Shown here: piece after piece, positions 32,992 to 45,411 of the stretch
How the letters are laid out: every line of letters starts with the position of its first letter
Numbering within the stretch: the first letter of the stretch is position 1
Source: Elymus sibiricus
Lineage: Eukaryota; Streptophyta; Magnoliopsida; Poales; Poaceae
DNA length: 64,000 bases
Reading direction: 5' to 3'
Assembly (NCBI GenBank): GCA_039707655.1
Contig: CM077668.1
Span: forward strand, 68,279,086-68,343,085
Translations under genes and position numbers: made by a program
The notes under the pieces: generated by a model
Seen by the model: only the letters and a program-made list of their open reading frames with translations
Told to the model about the DNA's origin: nothing
Databases searched by the model: none

Positions 32992-34603
32992 TGTGACGCA
33001 CCGATTCAATCGTACACTAATCATACACGCAATTGTGTACGATCAAGATCAGAGACTCACGGGAAGATATCACAACACAACTCTAGACACAAATAAAGAT
33101 AATACAAGCTTCATATTACAAGCCAGGGGCCTCAAGGACTCGAATACAAAAGCTTGAGAACAAACTAGTCAGCGGAAGCAACAATATCTAAGAACAGACA
33201 TAAGTTAAACAAGTTTGCCTTAAGAAGGCTAGCACAAGCATCAACAACGATCGAAAAGGCAAGGCCTCCTGCCTGGGAGCCTCCTAACTACTCCTGGTCG
33301 GCGGTCTCCACGTAGTAGTCGACTCCGTCGGGGTAGCAGTAGTAGTCGTTGGGGTTGTCGTCTGGCGCCTGGGATCCGTCATCTGGTCACAGCAATCGGG
33401 TATAGGGGGAAAAGGGGGAGCAAAGCAACCGTGAGTACTCATCCAAAGTACTCGCAAGCATCAGATCTATACTAAGTATGCATCGGTATCAATGGGAAGG
33501 GGCTATATCTGTGGACTGTACTGCAGAAATGCCAGAATAGAGGGGGAAGCCTAGCTTATCGAAGACTAGCATCTTGCAGCATCTTGCAGCAACAGAAGAG
33601 TGTAGAGTAACATAACATAATAGTAGTAAGTATGTTGTAGTAACGCCCAGAGATCCTTCCTCGACTACCCTGCAAGGAAGCAATCCCGGAGCCATCATAA
33701 CCATTTCACATCTCAGTAACCAGTTCTAGTTGTATAGATTGGGATACAACTCCGAGCGTCTTATTACCGAGGACACGGCTATTCGAATAGATATACTTCC
33801 CTGCAGGGGTGCACCAACTTACCCATCATGCTCGATTAACTCTGGCCGGACACACTTTTCCGGGTCATGCCCGGCCTCGGTCAAACGACACGCCGCAGCG
33901 CTACCTAGGCTCAGCAGAGAGGTCAGCACGCCGGTCTACATCCTAAGCGCGCAGGGGTCTTGGGCCCATCGCCCTTTGCACTCCTGCACGTTGCGTAAGT
34001 GACCGGTGCCAGTCCTGGCTACCTCCTTATATAAGGCAGGTGCTTTCGCGGGCCACCCGGGTGCTGCGCCGCTCCATCGCTGACGTCTGAAGAGCTTTCG
34101 GCTGATACATACGACGCAGAGTGCCCATACTTATTCCCGCATGGTGGTTAGTGCTAAAAGGCCAAAGGCCTACTCGGATCAAATATCCAAACCGTTAGTG
34201 TCTTGGGTACGCGCGGTACTGATCAATGATCCACGATATGTGGTCCTGTCGCCCCGTCTCATGGACTTACGGCAAGGGCTAAGAATGCCCGGCCGTGCCG
34301 CGTAGAAAACTGGCGGGCACCCTCCAGGTCAACCCGACTCCACATCAAATCGTGGGTACCCTCCTGGTCAACCCGACTTCACATTACTCACAACATTTGC
34401 TCGTGCGGGTACCCCTCAGGGCCGACCCGACTTCAGTATCTCTCGCGGGTACCCCTCAGGGATGACCCGACTTCACATGGTCCAGGGGGGTATAGTCCAA
34501 GGCAACCGTGTGTCCATAACCTCAAGGAGGAAATCCGAGGAATCACCCTCGATGGCTCCGTACTCGATGGTCTATAACACCAAAGTGAATCCGAGGAATC
34601 ACC
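32992..34603. mobile_element. Outer LTR element D, left part
   Basis: It begins TGTGACGCACCGATTCAATC, the end of a long-LTR family common in Triticeae, directly after the CACTA fragment. It contains no gag or pol. It is split at 34603 by element F (TSD TCACC) and resumes at 63554. Small frames within are not gene-like. The right end of this LTR is outside the window. Confidence 0.7.
34300..34482 (+). repeat. Four-copy minisatellite in element D
   Basis: Four imperfect copies of GCGGGTACCCCTCAGG followed by (A/C)CCCGACTTCA, 40-55 bases apart. Confidence 0.7.
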
Positions 34604-35192
34604 TATTGGGGATATACATAACAGGTAGGCCCACGAATGGTCTAAGATCATAAAGCATGGGGACCACATATCAGGTAGGTCCAGATAAATCTCATACAGA
34701 CATACTATCCACTCGGACGTATCGAGGTACCGTCCACTCGGATGGCAATCAACCACTCGGCCGTATGACTCACTGGGATATGCGAGAACCAACAGTCGGC
34801 AAGGCAGTCGAACCATCATCCTAGTATTAGGCTGACATTATGGCATTGATGCCCCACTTTGTAACATAAGAGGTGAGGGGGTGGAGCACTCTATATAAGC
34901 CACCCCCCACCACATAGCTAACGGGGCTCTTTCTTCTACCTCTCTCTCTCTCTCTCTCTAGTCTCCGGACTTAGCTCAGGCATGGGGATCTGTTCTCCTC
35001 TCTCACACACATTGTAATCTCCGGATACATATTCATACAAAACAAAGCCTCTCCGGAGCACGAGACGTAGGGCTGTTATCTCCACCGTGAGAGGCCCGAA
35101 CTCACTAAAACATCGTGTCACCCATATGCATCTCGGTAGATCATTCTCCTTTACCCTACCCCCTTCGTATTGTCGGAATCGTTCCCACGACA
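34604..35192 (+). repeat. 5' LTR of element F
   Basis: 589 bp, nearly identical to 62975-63553. The first dinucleotide is TA instead of TG. It ends TCGTTCCCACGACA. It is about 10 bp longer than the 3' LTR because of a longer CT run (34939-34960). Confidence 0.92.
34891..34900 (+). promoter_or_regulatory. TATA box in F 5' LTR
   Basis: CTATATAAGC, a canonical plant TATA box about 300 bases before the LTR end. The same box is in the 3' LTR at 63262-63270. Confidence 0.65.
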
Positions 35193-35212
35193 GTTGGAGC
35201 CCACCGTGGGGC
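35193..35212 (+). promoter_or_regulatory. Primer-binding site of element F
   Basis: GTTGGAGCCCACCGTGGGGC directly after the LTR. It differs at two positions from the site of the Gypsy element at 5671-5690. Confidence 0.75.
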
Positions 35213-36469
35213 CTGGCATCTATCGAGCCATGATGCAGATGGTTGTTTCTTTAACCACCAGCGGCAGATCGATTCCCGCTGGTGCCCTCTATTCGGTTCC
35301 ATCTTCACGTTTTAACACATTTTTTGTACTGTTCATCTTCACGACGAGCAAAGCATCGCAAGTAGAAGGGAAACAGACATCTATCCAAGCACATATAAGG
35401 AGAACCATCGACCTTCAGGAAGTCGACTGCCCCTCCGCACGCGGCCGCCAGCGTCGTCCACCTCATCGTCATCTTCGACCTCGGCACAACCGACTACACC
35501 TCATCTGCGACGTCGTCATTGATCCATGCGCGAAGGGGACTGGCGTCGGCCACCTCATCGTCGTCTCCGACCTCGGTGCTGCAGACTACACCTCGTCTGC
35601 GATGTCGTCGTGCGGCCCCCACGCGCAGCCTCCGGCGCCGTCTGCCTTATCATCGCCATGCGTGGCCGTCGGAGCCGTCCGCCTCATCGTCGCCACGTGT
35701 GGCCACTGGCACCGTCCGCCTCATCGTCGTCGCGCTCGGCCGCCGGCACCGTTCGCCTCATCGTCGTCTTCAACCTTGTCGCTGAGCCCCCACGTACGAC
35801 CATCGACACCGTTCGCCCCGTCGCCGACTCCGGCCTCATGTTCTCAGCTGCTCGGCGGCGACCTCCGCGGTGTAGGCGCAGGCCCAACGCGGCGCGGGCG
35901 CGCAGCGCTCCTTCCTCCGCGCCGGTTGCCGGCGATGGTCTCCGTGGTGACCTACGAAACAGTCTCAGCCTGCAGCCGATGACCGTTCGAGATCGAAGGA
36001 ATCAATACTCGTAAGAGCATGCATAACGTGGGCCACTTCCTCCATCAATTGACTGCATGCAGGCAAAAAGGAAACGGAAGGACGTGGTGACTTCAACGCT
36101 GATTAATTGGCCGCGTCATTAATTGGTCATTCAGTGAGCATCTTTAGTGCTAATCACGGCGAAAACAGGGTGTGTTGATCCATTTTTTCCGCAGCCACCT
36201 GCACTAGCATCCAGCGCACACGCAGCCTGCGTTGACTCCAAGCCGGCCCGGCCGCTCCGTTACTCGGACAAGCACAAGTCTACACTCCAACAGGTACGCC
36301 TCTGTTTACTCGAACAGGTACGCCTCTGGCTTTCTTGGACAAGTCGAGGTTCATTCGGATACATTTTTACACTTGGACAACTAAACGTCCAGAGGCATTT
36401 TACATGAAATCTGCATTCAGACGACTAACGTGCAGGCACTCGATCATTCATGTGTTCTCACTCGGTCAG
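35193..36469 (+). other. Element F leader region, no recognised gene
   Basis: Frames of up to 270 codons (35170-35982) are open on the plus strand but consist of imperfect repeats of CGCCTCATCGTCGTC-like words rich in Pro, Ser and Arg codons. No gag motif is seen. I treat it as repeat-derived. Confidence 0.55.
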
Positions 36470-37270
36470 ATGCCTCCTCAATGGCATGCCCGACTCAGCC
36501 GCCCCGCGCGTCGCCGCTCGGCTGGGCACGTCTTCATCAACATGCCCGACTCGGCCGTCCCACGCGTCGCCGCTCAGCTGGGCACACCTTCATCAACTTG
36601 CCCGCTTGGCCGCCCCGCGCGTCGCCGCTCGGCTGGGCACGTCTTCATCAACTTGCCCGCTCGGCCGCCCCGCACGTCACCACTCGGCTGGGCACATCTT
36701 CATCAACTTGCCCGCTCAGTTGCCCCGCGCGTCGCCTCTCGGCTGGGCACATCTTCATCAACTTGCCCGCTCGGCCGCCCCGTGCGTCGCCCCTCGGATG
36801 GACACATCCTCATCAGTCGACCGCCTGCGCATCGTCACTCAGCTCTGCCCGTGCGTCACCACTCGGCCGCCCCACGCGCCGTCGCTCAGCTGTACGTATC
36901 TTCGTCACTTGGCCGCCCCGTGCGTCGCCACTCAGCTGAACACGTCTACATCACTCGGCTGCCCCGCGCGCCGTCACTATGCTGGACGCGCCTTCGTCAC
37001 TTGGCCGCCCCGTGCGTCGCCACTCAGCTGAATGCGTCTACATCACTCGGCTGCCCCGCGCGCCGTCACTCCGCTGGACGCGCCTTCGTCACTTGGCCGC
37101 CCCGTGCGTCACCACTCAGCTGAACGCATCTACATCACTCGGTCACCCCGCGCGCCATCACTCCGCTGGACGGGCCTTCGTCACTTGGCCGCCCCGTGCG
37201 TCGCTATTCAGCTAAACGCGACTACATCACTCGGCCGCTCGTGCGCCGTCACACAGCTAAGTCATTCTTC
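36470..37270 (+). repeat. Tandem array 1a of F: 55-bp, then 92-bp units
   Basis: From 36480 the unit is 55 bp (for example CCCGC at 36601 and 36656). From 36900 it becomes a 92-bp higher-order unit of two 46-bp halves (TCACTTGG at 36905, 36997 and 37089). GC-rich; open in several frames. Confidence 0.8.
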
Positions 37271-37615
37271 ACGTGCTGCATTCAATTGAATAGTTATTTC
37301 CGCATTACCGAGTGTTACATAAGTCGCACATGACGTTCACTCGGAGGCCACGCCACCGAGTGTACCTCTGCGCTCGGTTGTTTATTTTCAAGTCGGAAGA
37401 CTACACTTCCGCTTCATTTGGGTCCAGTACTCAAACGAATTCTGTCGGATCCTTCACTCTTTAGACTCTTGCTGGTTCTGAACCAACAAGCACCTGGCAC
37501 ACCCAGCGGGTGTCTATGGGTGTTATTTACACAAATCATTTCAGCAAACATCAAATTACTTTGAGAAATTTTTATGTTGGCTTGTGCTATTTTTTATACA
37601 TAGGTTACACGATCA
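37271..37615 (+). other. Unique spacer between F arrays
   Basis: AT-richer, no ORF or repeat recognised. Confidence 0.5.
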
Positions 37616-39120
37616 CTCGGCGCATCTGTGCGCCATCTTCGTCGCTACTCAGACCCAGTCACCGCGTTGGTCTCGACGCACGGCAAGCGGAATTGTCCAC
37701 CTCATTGTCGTCTCCTACCTCGTCCGCAACACAGCCGACCACACTTTCACGCACTATCACCGACTTGGCCGCCCCGCGCTTCGCCACTCTGCGGGATGCA
37801 TCTTTATCACTCGGACGCCCCACGCGCCGCCACTCCACCGGATACGTCTAAATCACTCGGCTACCCCGTGCGTCGCCACTCTGTTCGGCACGTCTTCATC
37901 ACTCGGACACCCCACGTGCCGCCACTCCGCCGAACGCGTCTGCATCACTCGACCGACCCGTGCGTCGCCGCTCCGCCGGATGCGTCTACATCACTTGGCC
38001 GCGCTTCGCCATTCTGCGGGATGCGTCTTCATCATTCGGACGCCCCACACGTCGCCACTCTGCTGGATGCGTCTACATCACTTGGCCGCCCCGCGCTTCG
38101 CCACTCTGCGGGATGCGTCTTAATCACTCGGACGTCTCGCGCGCCGCCACTCCGCTGGATGCGTCTACATTGCTGGGATGCCTCATGCGTCGCCACTCCA
38201 TGGGATGCGTCTATATCATTCGGCCGCCCCGCGCGTCGCCACTCTGCGGGATGCGTCTTCATCACTCAGACGCCTCGCGCACCGCCACTCCACCGGATAC
38301 GTCTAAATCACTCGGCTACCCCGCGCGTCACCACTCTGTTCCGCACGTCTTCATCACGCGGACACCCCACGCGCCGCCACTCCGCCGAACGCGTCTGCAT
38401 CACTCGGCCGACCCGCGCGTCGCCGCTCCGCCGGATGCGTCTACATCACTTGGCCGCGCTTTGCCATTCTGCGGGATGCGTCTTCATCACTCGGACGCCC
38501 CACGCATCGCCACTCTGCTGGATGCGTCTACATCACTTGGCCGCGCCGCGCTTCGCCACTCTGCGGGATGCGTCTTAATCACTCGGACGCCCCGCACGCC
38601 GCCACTCCGCTGGATACGTCTACATCGCTGGGACGCCTCATGCGTCGCCACTCCACGGGATGCATCTACATCATTCGGCCGCCCCGCGCGTCGCCACTCT
38701 GTGGGATGCGTCTTCATCACTCGGACGCCCCGTGCGTCGCCACTCTGCGGGATGCGTCCTCATCACTGGGACGCCTCATGCGTCGCCACTCCGAGGGATG
38801 CATCTACATCATTCGGCCGCCCCGCGCATCGCCAGTCTGCGGGTTGCGTCTTCATCACTCGGACGCCCCGCGCGTCGCCACTCTGCTGGATGCGTCTACA
38901 TAGCTCAAACGCCTCATGCATCGCCACTCCGCGGGATGCGTCTACATCATTCGGCCACCCCGCGCGTCGCCACTGTGTGCGGCGCGTCTTCATCACTCGG
39001 ACGGCCCGCGCGTCGCCACTCCGCGGGATGCGTCCACATCATTGGGCCACCCCGCGTGTCGCCACTCCGTGCGGCGCGTCTTCATCACTCGGACGCCCCA
39101 TGCATCGCCACTCACTCCGG
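37616..39120 (+). repeat. Tandem array 1b of F: 46-bp units
   Basis: About 30 units built on CATCACTCGGACGCCCCGCG, TCGCCACTCTGCGGGATGCG and TCTT, for example GGGATGCGTC at 38703 and 38749. Because 46 is not a multiple of three, all three frames stay open. The long frames here (to 387 codons) are therefore a by-product of the repeat. Confidence 0.88.
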
Positions 39121-39184
39121 TGATTTTCGTACCTCAGAAGCTATATCGCCCCCAGTGGGTGAACGTCTTAGAAGCGAACCTGAT

Positions 39185-39382
39185 TTCACCTAAGTTAAAA
39201 ACTACTCCGAGTGAGGACATCATCCACAGTCGAGGGCTTAGCTGCAACCCCGTATGGCCTAAGTTAAAAACTATTCCGAGTGAGGACATCATCCACACTC
39301 GGGGGCTTAGCTGCGACCCCGTATCGCCTAAGCTAAAAACTACTCCGAGTGAGGACATCATCCATGCTCGGGGGCTTAGCCG
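39185..39382 (+). repeat. Tandem array 2 of F, left part: 69-bp units
   Basis: Three units containing CCTAAGTTAAAAACTACTCC, GAGTGAGGACATCATCCACA and CTCGGGGGCTTAGC. Cut by element H. Confidence 0.88.
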
Positions 39383-40885
39383 TGATACGTCTCCGTCGTA
39401 TCTATAATGTTTGATTGTTTCATGCCAATATTATACAACTTTCATATACTTGTGGCAACTTTTTATATTATTTTTGGGACTAACATATTGATTCAGTGCC
39501 CAGTGCCAGTTCCTGTTTATTGCATGTTTTTTGTTTCGCAAAATACCCATATCAAACAAAGTCCAAATGCAATAAAAATTTACGGAGATTTATTTTGGAA
39601 TATATGTGATTTTTTGGAAGTGGAATCAATGCAAAAGGGGCCCCACATCCTCCACACAACACGAGGGCGCGGGTCACCCCCCCAGGCGCGTGGTGGTGCT
39701 ATGTGGGCACCCCGTAAGTCGGTTGGGGCTCTCCTTCGGGCGCAAGGAAGCTTATATCCGGAAAAAAATCATGTTAAAATTTTAGCGCAATCAGAGTTAC
39801 GGATCTCCGGTTATAAAAGAAACGGTGAAAGGCCAGATCTGGGGGAATGCGAAATAGAAGAGAACAGAGAGATAGATCCAATCTCGGAGGGGGCTCTCGC
39901 CCCTCCGCTACCACGGAGGCCAAGGACCAGAGGGAGAACCCTCTTCCCACCTAGGGAGGAGGCCATGGAAGAAGGAGAAGAAGGGGGGCTCTCTCCCCCT
40001 CTCTTCCGGCGCCGCCGGAGTGCCGCCGGGGGAACGATCGTGACGGCGATCTACATCAACAACCTTGCTACCGTCAACACCAACATCCACACCTCTTCTC
40101 CCCGCTGTAATCTCTACTTAAACATGGTGCTTCATGCTATATATTATTTCCCAATGATGTATGGCTATCCTATGATGTTTGAGTAGATATGTTTTATCCT
40201 ATGGGTTGATTGATGATCGTGATTGGTTTGAGTTGTATGTTTTATTATTGGTGTTGTCCTATGGTGCCCTCCATGTCACGCAAGCGTGAGGGATTCTTGC
40301 TGTAGGGTTTGCAATACGTTCATGATTCATTTATAGTGGGTTGCTAGAGTGACAGAAGCTTAAACCCGAGTAAGGGGATTGTTGCGTATGGGATAAAGAG
40401 GACTTGATACTTAATGCTATGGTTGGGTTTTACCTTAATGATCTTTAGTAGTTGCGGATGCTTGCTAGAGGTCCAATCATAAGTGCATATGATCCAAATA
40501 GAGAAAGTTTGTTAGCTCATGCCTCTCCCTCATATAGAATTGCAACAAGGATTACCGATCTAGTTATCGATTGCCTATGGACAAATCTTTCTCTTGTGTT
40601 ACAAAAGCTTTCTACTTTACTACTAGTTTTTATTATCTTGCAATTTATTTGTAGTTTTATTATTGCAAAGTACTTCTAGTTTTATTCTTGCAAACTATCT
40701 TATCACACCTACAAAATAGTTTCATACTTGTTTTGGGTAAAGCGAACGTCAAGTGCGCGTAGAGTTGTATCGGTGGTCGATATAACTTGAAGGGTTTATT
40801 AATCCTACCTTTAGCTCCTCGTTGGGTTCGACACTCTTATTTATCAAAAAAGCTACAATTGATCCCGTATACTTGCGGGTTATCA
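39383..40885 (+). repeat. 5' LTR of element H
   Basis: 1503 bp, TGATACGTCTCCGTCGTATC to ...CTTGCGGGTTATCA. By eye it differs from the 3' LTR at about one base in 20 over the first 270 bases. Confidence 0.93.
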
Positions 40886-40896
40886 AGACCTTTTTC

Positions 40897-40914
40897 TGGC
40901 GCCGTTGCTGGGGA
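40897..40914 (+). promoter_or_regulatory. Primer-binding site of element H
   Basis: TGGCGCCGTTGCTGGGGA, tRNA-Asp type, 11 bases after the LTR. Confidence 0.85.
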
Positions 40915-41005
40915 GTCATAGCGTGGGGTTGATATTCTCGTGTGTGCTTGTTTGCTTTATCACTAAGTAGTTTTATTTTCTGTTCTAAGTTGTTCTCTAT
41001 CTTTT

Positions 41006-42355
41006 ATGGCTATGGAACACGAAACACGAAAAAAATTAGTGGTACTTGCTACTCATGGAGATGGGGAACCTCCTAAAACCCTCGATGCTGGTTATGTGGA
41101 AAGTATTAGACACTACTTTGATAATCCCGAGAAAACCCCATTCAACTTGATAATGGGAGACACGTTGGATCAACGTGAATACTTTAGGGATTATTGCTCT
41201 ACTCAAAAAGGGAAACTCTTATGGGATCAAATTAAAATGTTGAAATAGTATGCTTGGAATCTATGCTTGAGATATGATTATACTTGTTGCTCTAGGATGA
41301 AGGCTAAACACCTTCCCTTTTATTGTGAATTTAATGATCATGAAACCTTGGCTTCTTATGCTAATGGTATATATGATTGCTATGATGTGGAACAAATAGA
41401 AGAGTTTGTTGCTTTTAAGGGTGCTTATGAAATTGAAGCTTTGTTTGAAAAGTATGAAGATTATAATGATGTTGTTTACCGATCTCATAATTTAGCTATA
41501 CTTCGTTATTGTTATGCCAATTATGAATATAATGCCCATATTGATCAATTTATTGAGAAGGTCTCCGCTGTCCAAGAAGAGACTAATCTTTTGCAGGAAT
41601 CTATGGAAGAAGAAATTCCTGATTTTGTGAGCTCACCATATGAAAAAGATGAGGAGGAGAGCGAAGAACAAAGGGAGGAAGAGCGGACTAGCTACCCGTG
41701 CCCACCTTCTAATGAGAGTATCTCTTCAACTCATACATTTTATAATTTTCCTTCGTGCTTACCGAAGGATGAATGCTATGATGATTGTTATGATCCCTTG
41801 GATTCTTTTGAAATATCCCTTTTTGATGAACTTGATGCTTTCTATGCTTGTGGCCATGATGCCAATATGAATGATGCTTATGGAGGTGAACTTGCTATAG
41901 TTCCTTATGTTAAACATGAAATTGTTTCTATTGCACCCACACATGATAGTCCTATTATCTTTTGGAATTCTCCAAACTACACTATATTGGAAAAGTTTGC
42001 ACTTATTAAGGATTATATAGATGGGTTGCCTTTTACTATTGCACATGATGATTTTGATGAGTATAATATGCATGTGCTTGCTGCTCCTACTTGCAATTAT
42101 TATGAGAGAGGAACTACATCTCCACCTCTCTATGTTTCCAATACAATAGAATTGCAAGAAACTACTTATGCTATGCATTGGCCTTTACTTGATGTGCTTG
42201 AATTGTTCTTTTATGACATGCCGATGCATAGGAAGAGAGTTAGACTTCGTCTTTGCATGTTTTATGTTCCTTTTTGCTCATTGCTAAATTACAAATCATT
42301 GCTAATTAAAATTGGCTTTGATATACCTTGGGATCCGGGTGGATCGGTTGCATGA
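41006..42355 (+). pseudogene. Unknown ORF of element H, one in-frame stop
   Basis: Two open frames, 41006-41248 (80 residues, MAMEHETRKKLVVLATHGDG...) and 41267-42355, are in the same frame. They are separated by a single TAG at 41246-41248, so this was one product of about 449 codons. It starts about 90 bases after the primer site, the place of gag. The middle is strongly acidic (residues 205-225: EKDEEESEEQREEERTSYPC), with many Tyr, Asp and Cys later (DECYDDCYDPLDSFEISLFD) and a basic C-terminal part. No known catalytic motif, membrane segment or gag motif is visible. Function unknown; an element-specific protein is likely. Codon use is AT-rich, like the rest of H. Confidence 0.7.
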
Positions 42356-45300
42356 GCACTTATGCCTAGCTTAATGGATTTAAAGAAAGCGCTGCCTGGG
42401 AGACAACCCGGAAGTTTTAGAGAGTCATTTATTTCTGTTGAGTGCTTTCAAATAGTTTAAAAACAAAAAAATATAGAGGGGAACCTAAAACTTTTCAAAA
42501 AGGGAAGTGAAAGTAAGAAAGACGAGCACCGTTGAAGTGGGGGAGCTCCTTGAACTTTGTTCATGCCCATAGAAACTTTGCAAATCTTGATTACAGAAAC
42601 TTTTCAACAAAAATAATTATCCCCTTGTATAATTCCATTGTATTATAAAAATAATGTGCCAAGTAAAGCCTTTGGGATGATTTGGTTGATAGTTGCTTGA
42701 TTCTGTGCAAAAACAGAAACTTTTGTGCCCAGTCCAGAATTTTTATAAAATCATCAGACTGTCAAAAGCTTCTGAATTTTTTACACAGTATTGATATACA
42801 AATTTCCCACGTTGTCCTAATTTTTCAGAATTTTTGGAGTTACAGAAGTATGGTGAATGATCAGATTACTACAGACTGTTTTGTTTTTGACAGATTCTGT
42901 TTTTTGATGCATTGTTTTGCTTGTTTTGATGAAACTATGGATTGTATCAGTGGGTATGAACCATGGAGAAGTTAGAATACAGTAGGTATAATGCAAAAAT
43001 AAAATATGAATGGGTTTTCAACAGTACTTAAAGTAGTGATTTGCTTTATTATACTAACGGATCTCACGAAGGTTTTGTTGAGTTTTGTGTGATTGAGGTT
43101 TTCAAGTTTTGGGTGAGACTACGATGGATAAAGGAATAAGGAGAGGCAAGAGCCTAAGCTTGGGGATGCCCAAGGCACCCCAAGGTAATATTCAAGGAAG
43201 ACTCAAGCATCTAAGCTTGGGGATGCCCCGGAAGGCATCCCCTCTTTCGTCTACAATCTATCGGTAATTTTACTTGGAGCTATATTTTAATTCGTCACAT
43301 GATATGTGTTTTACTTGGAGCGTCCTGTGCTTTTTATTTTTCTTTTAATAATGCACCATGCTGGCATGAGATAGTCCTTGGTTGATTTATAGAATGCTCT
43401 TTGCACTTCACTTATATCTTTTGAGTATGTCTTTATAGAAGGCTTCATGTGCTTCACTTATATCTTTTGAAGTTTGGATGCCTGTTTCTCTTCATAGAAA
43501 AATCCGTTATTTGTAGAATGCTCTTGTGCTTCACTTATATTTGTTAGAGTGTGATCTTTTGTAGAAAGAATTAAACTCTCTTGCTTCACTTATATCTGTT
43601 TAGAGAGTCAACAGGAATTGGCATTCACATGGTTAGTCATAAAATCCTACATAAAACTTGTAGATCACTGAATATGATATGTTTGATTCCTTGCAATAGT
43701 TTTGCGATATGGAGATGGTAATATGTGGAGGTACTAGTGAATGACTGTGGTTTAGTAAGAATATTGGTGTTAAGGTTTGTGATTCCCGAAGCATGCACGT
43801 ATGGTCTGTCGTTATGCAATGAAGTTGGAGCATGATTTATTTTTGATTGTCTCCTTTGTGTGGCGGTCGGGGGTGCGCGATGGTTAACTCCTACCAACCT
43901 CCCCCCTAGGGACATGCATAGTAGTACTTTGCTTCGAGGGCTAAGTAGACTTTTGCAATAAGTATGTGAGTTCTTTATGACTAATGTGAGTCCATGGATT
44001 ATACGCACTCCTATCTTTTCGTATTTTGCTAGCCTCTTTGGTACCGTGCTATGCCCTTTCTCACCTCGAGAGTTGGCGCAAACTTTGCCGGTGCATCCAA
44101 ACCCCGTGATATGATACGCTCAATCACACATAAGCCTCTTCCTCAAAACAGCCACCATACCTACCTATTATGGCATTTCCATAGCCATTCCGAGATATAT
44201 TGCCATGCAACTTCCATCATCATCATATACATGACTTGAGCATTCATTTTCATATTGCTTTGCACGATCGTAAGATAGCTAGCATGATATTTTCATGGCT
44301 TGTCCTTTTTTTTGATATCTTTGCTATGCTAGATCATTGCACATCCTAGCACATTGCTAGAGGCATTCATATAGAGTCATCTTGTATAGTTTTTATCGAG
44401 TTGTAATATTGAGTTGTAAGTAAATAAAAGTGTGATGATCATCATTATTAGAGCATGCCCCAGTGAGGAAAGGATGATGGAGACTATGAATCCCCCACAA
44501 GTTGGGATGAGACTCCGGACAAAAGAGAGAAAAAGAAAGAAAAAAAAGAAAAAAAAGAAAAAAAAGAAAAAAAAAGAAAAAGAAAAAAAAGAGAAAGAAA
44601 AAAAGAAAAGAAAAAAAAGAATAAAAGAGAGAAGGGGCAATGTTACTATCCTTTACCACACTTGTGCTTCAAAGTAGCACCATGTTTTTCATATAGAGAG
44701 TCTCCTATGTTGTCACTTTCATATACTAGTGGGAAATTTTCATTATAGAACTTGACTTGTATATTCCGATGATGGGCTTCCTCAAATGCCCGAGGTCTTC
44801 ATGAGCAAGCAAGTTGGATGCACACCCACTTAGTTTCATGTTGTGCTTTCATACACTTATAGCTCTTAGTGCATCCGTTGCATGGCAATCCTACTCCTCG
44901 CATTGATATCGATTGATGGGCATCTCCATAGCCCGTCGATCCGTCGAGTTGATGCGAGACTTTCTACTTATCCTTTTTCATTATTAGATATCTACCACCG
45001 CCTTCTATTCCACCTAGTGCTATATCCATGGCTTGCGCTCATGTATTGCGTGAGAGTTGAAAATGCTGAAGCGCGTTAGAAGTATGAACCAATTGCTTGG
45101 TTAAAACCGGGGTTGTACATGATAAAGTATTTTTATGTTAAGAAGATAGAGCATGACAGGACTATATGATTTTGTAGGGATAACTTTCATTATCATTGAT
45201 ATTTTGAAAAGCATGATCGTTTGTTGGGATGCCCGAGTATTGATGTCTTTATGTCAAACTATAGACTATTGCTTTGAATCACTCGTATCTTAATATTCAT

Positions 45301-45398
45301 GCCATGACTAGACATGTGAACAAGTTTATGCTAGGTAGCATTCCACATCAAAAATTATCTTTTTAAATGTTTACCTACTCAAGGACGAGCAGGAATTA
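42356..45398 (+). other. Noncoding 3' region of element H
   Basis: About 3 kb with only short frames. Near 43160 and 43205 CTAAGCTTGGGGATGCCC repeats. Four CACTTATAT-(T)-TT blocks occur at 43410-43600. A purine run lies at 44519-44636. Confidence 0.7.
44519..44636 (+). repeat. 118-base pure-purine tract (GAAAAA)n
   Basis: Almost only A and G on the plus strand. It yields spurious Lys-rich (plus) and Phe-rich (minus) frames. Confidence 0.9.
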
Positions 45399-45411
45399 AG
45401 CTTGGGGATGC
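45399..45411 (+). promoter_or_regulatory. Polypurine-like tract of element H
   Basis: AGCTTGGGGATGC directly before the 3' LTR. Confidence 0.65.

Noticed and set aside
35170..35982. 270-codon frame as gag of element F
   Set aside because: It begins inside the LTR, consists of degenerate Pro/Ser/Arg repeats and lacks any gag motif.
36335..39193. Several plus-strand frames of 160-390 codons with repeating RHSAG, ITW and PPRASPL words
   Set aside because: They translate the 46-bp and 55-bp tandem repeats. All three frames are open, which argues against coding.
40897..40914. tRNA genes suggested by primer sites
   Set aside because: Only 12-20 bases match tRNA 3' ends. No cloverleaf sequence is present at any of the primer sites.
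44377..44659. Phe-rich minus-strand frames resembling membrane proteins
   Set aside because: Artefact of the (GAAAAA)n purine run.
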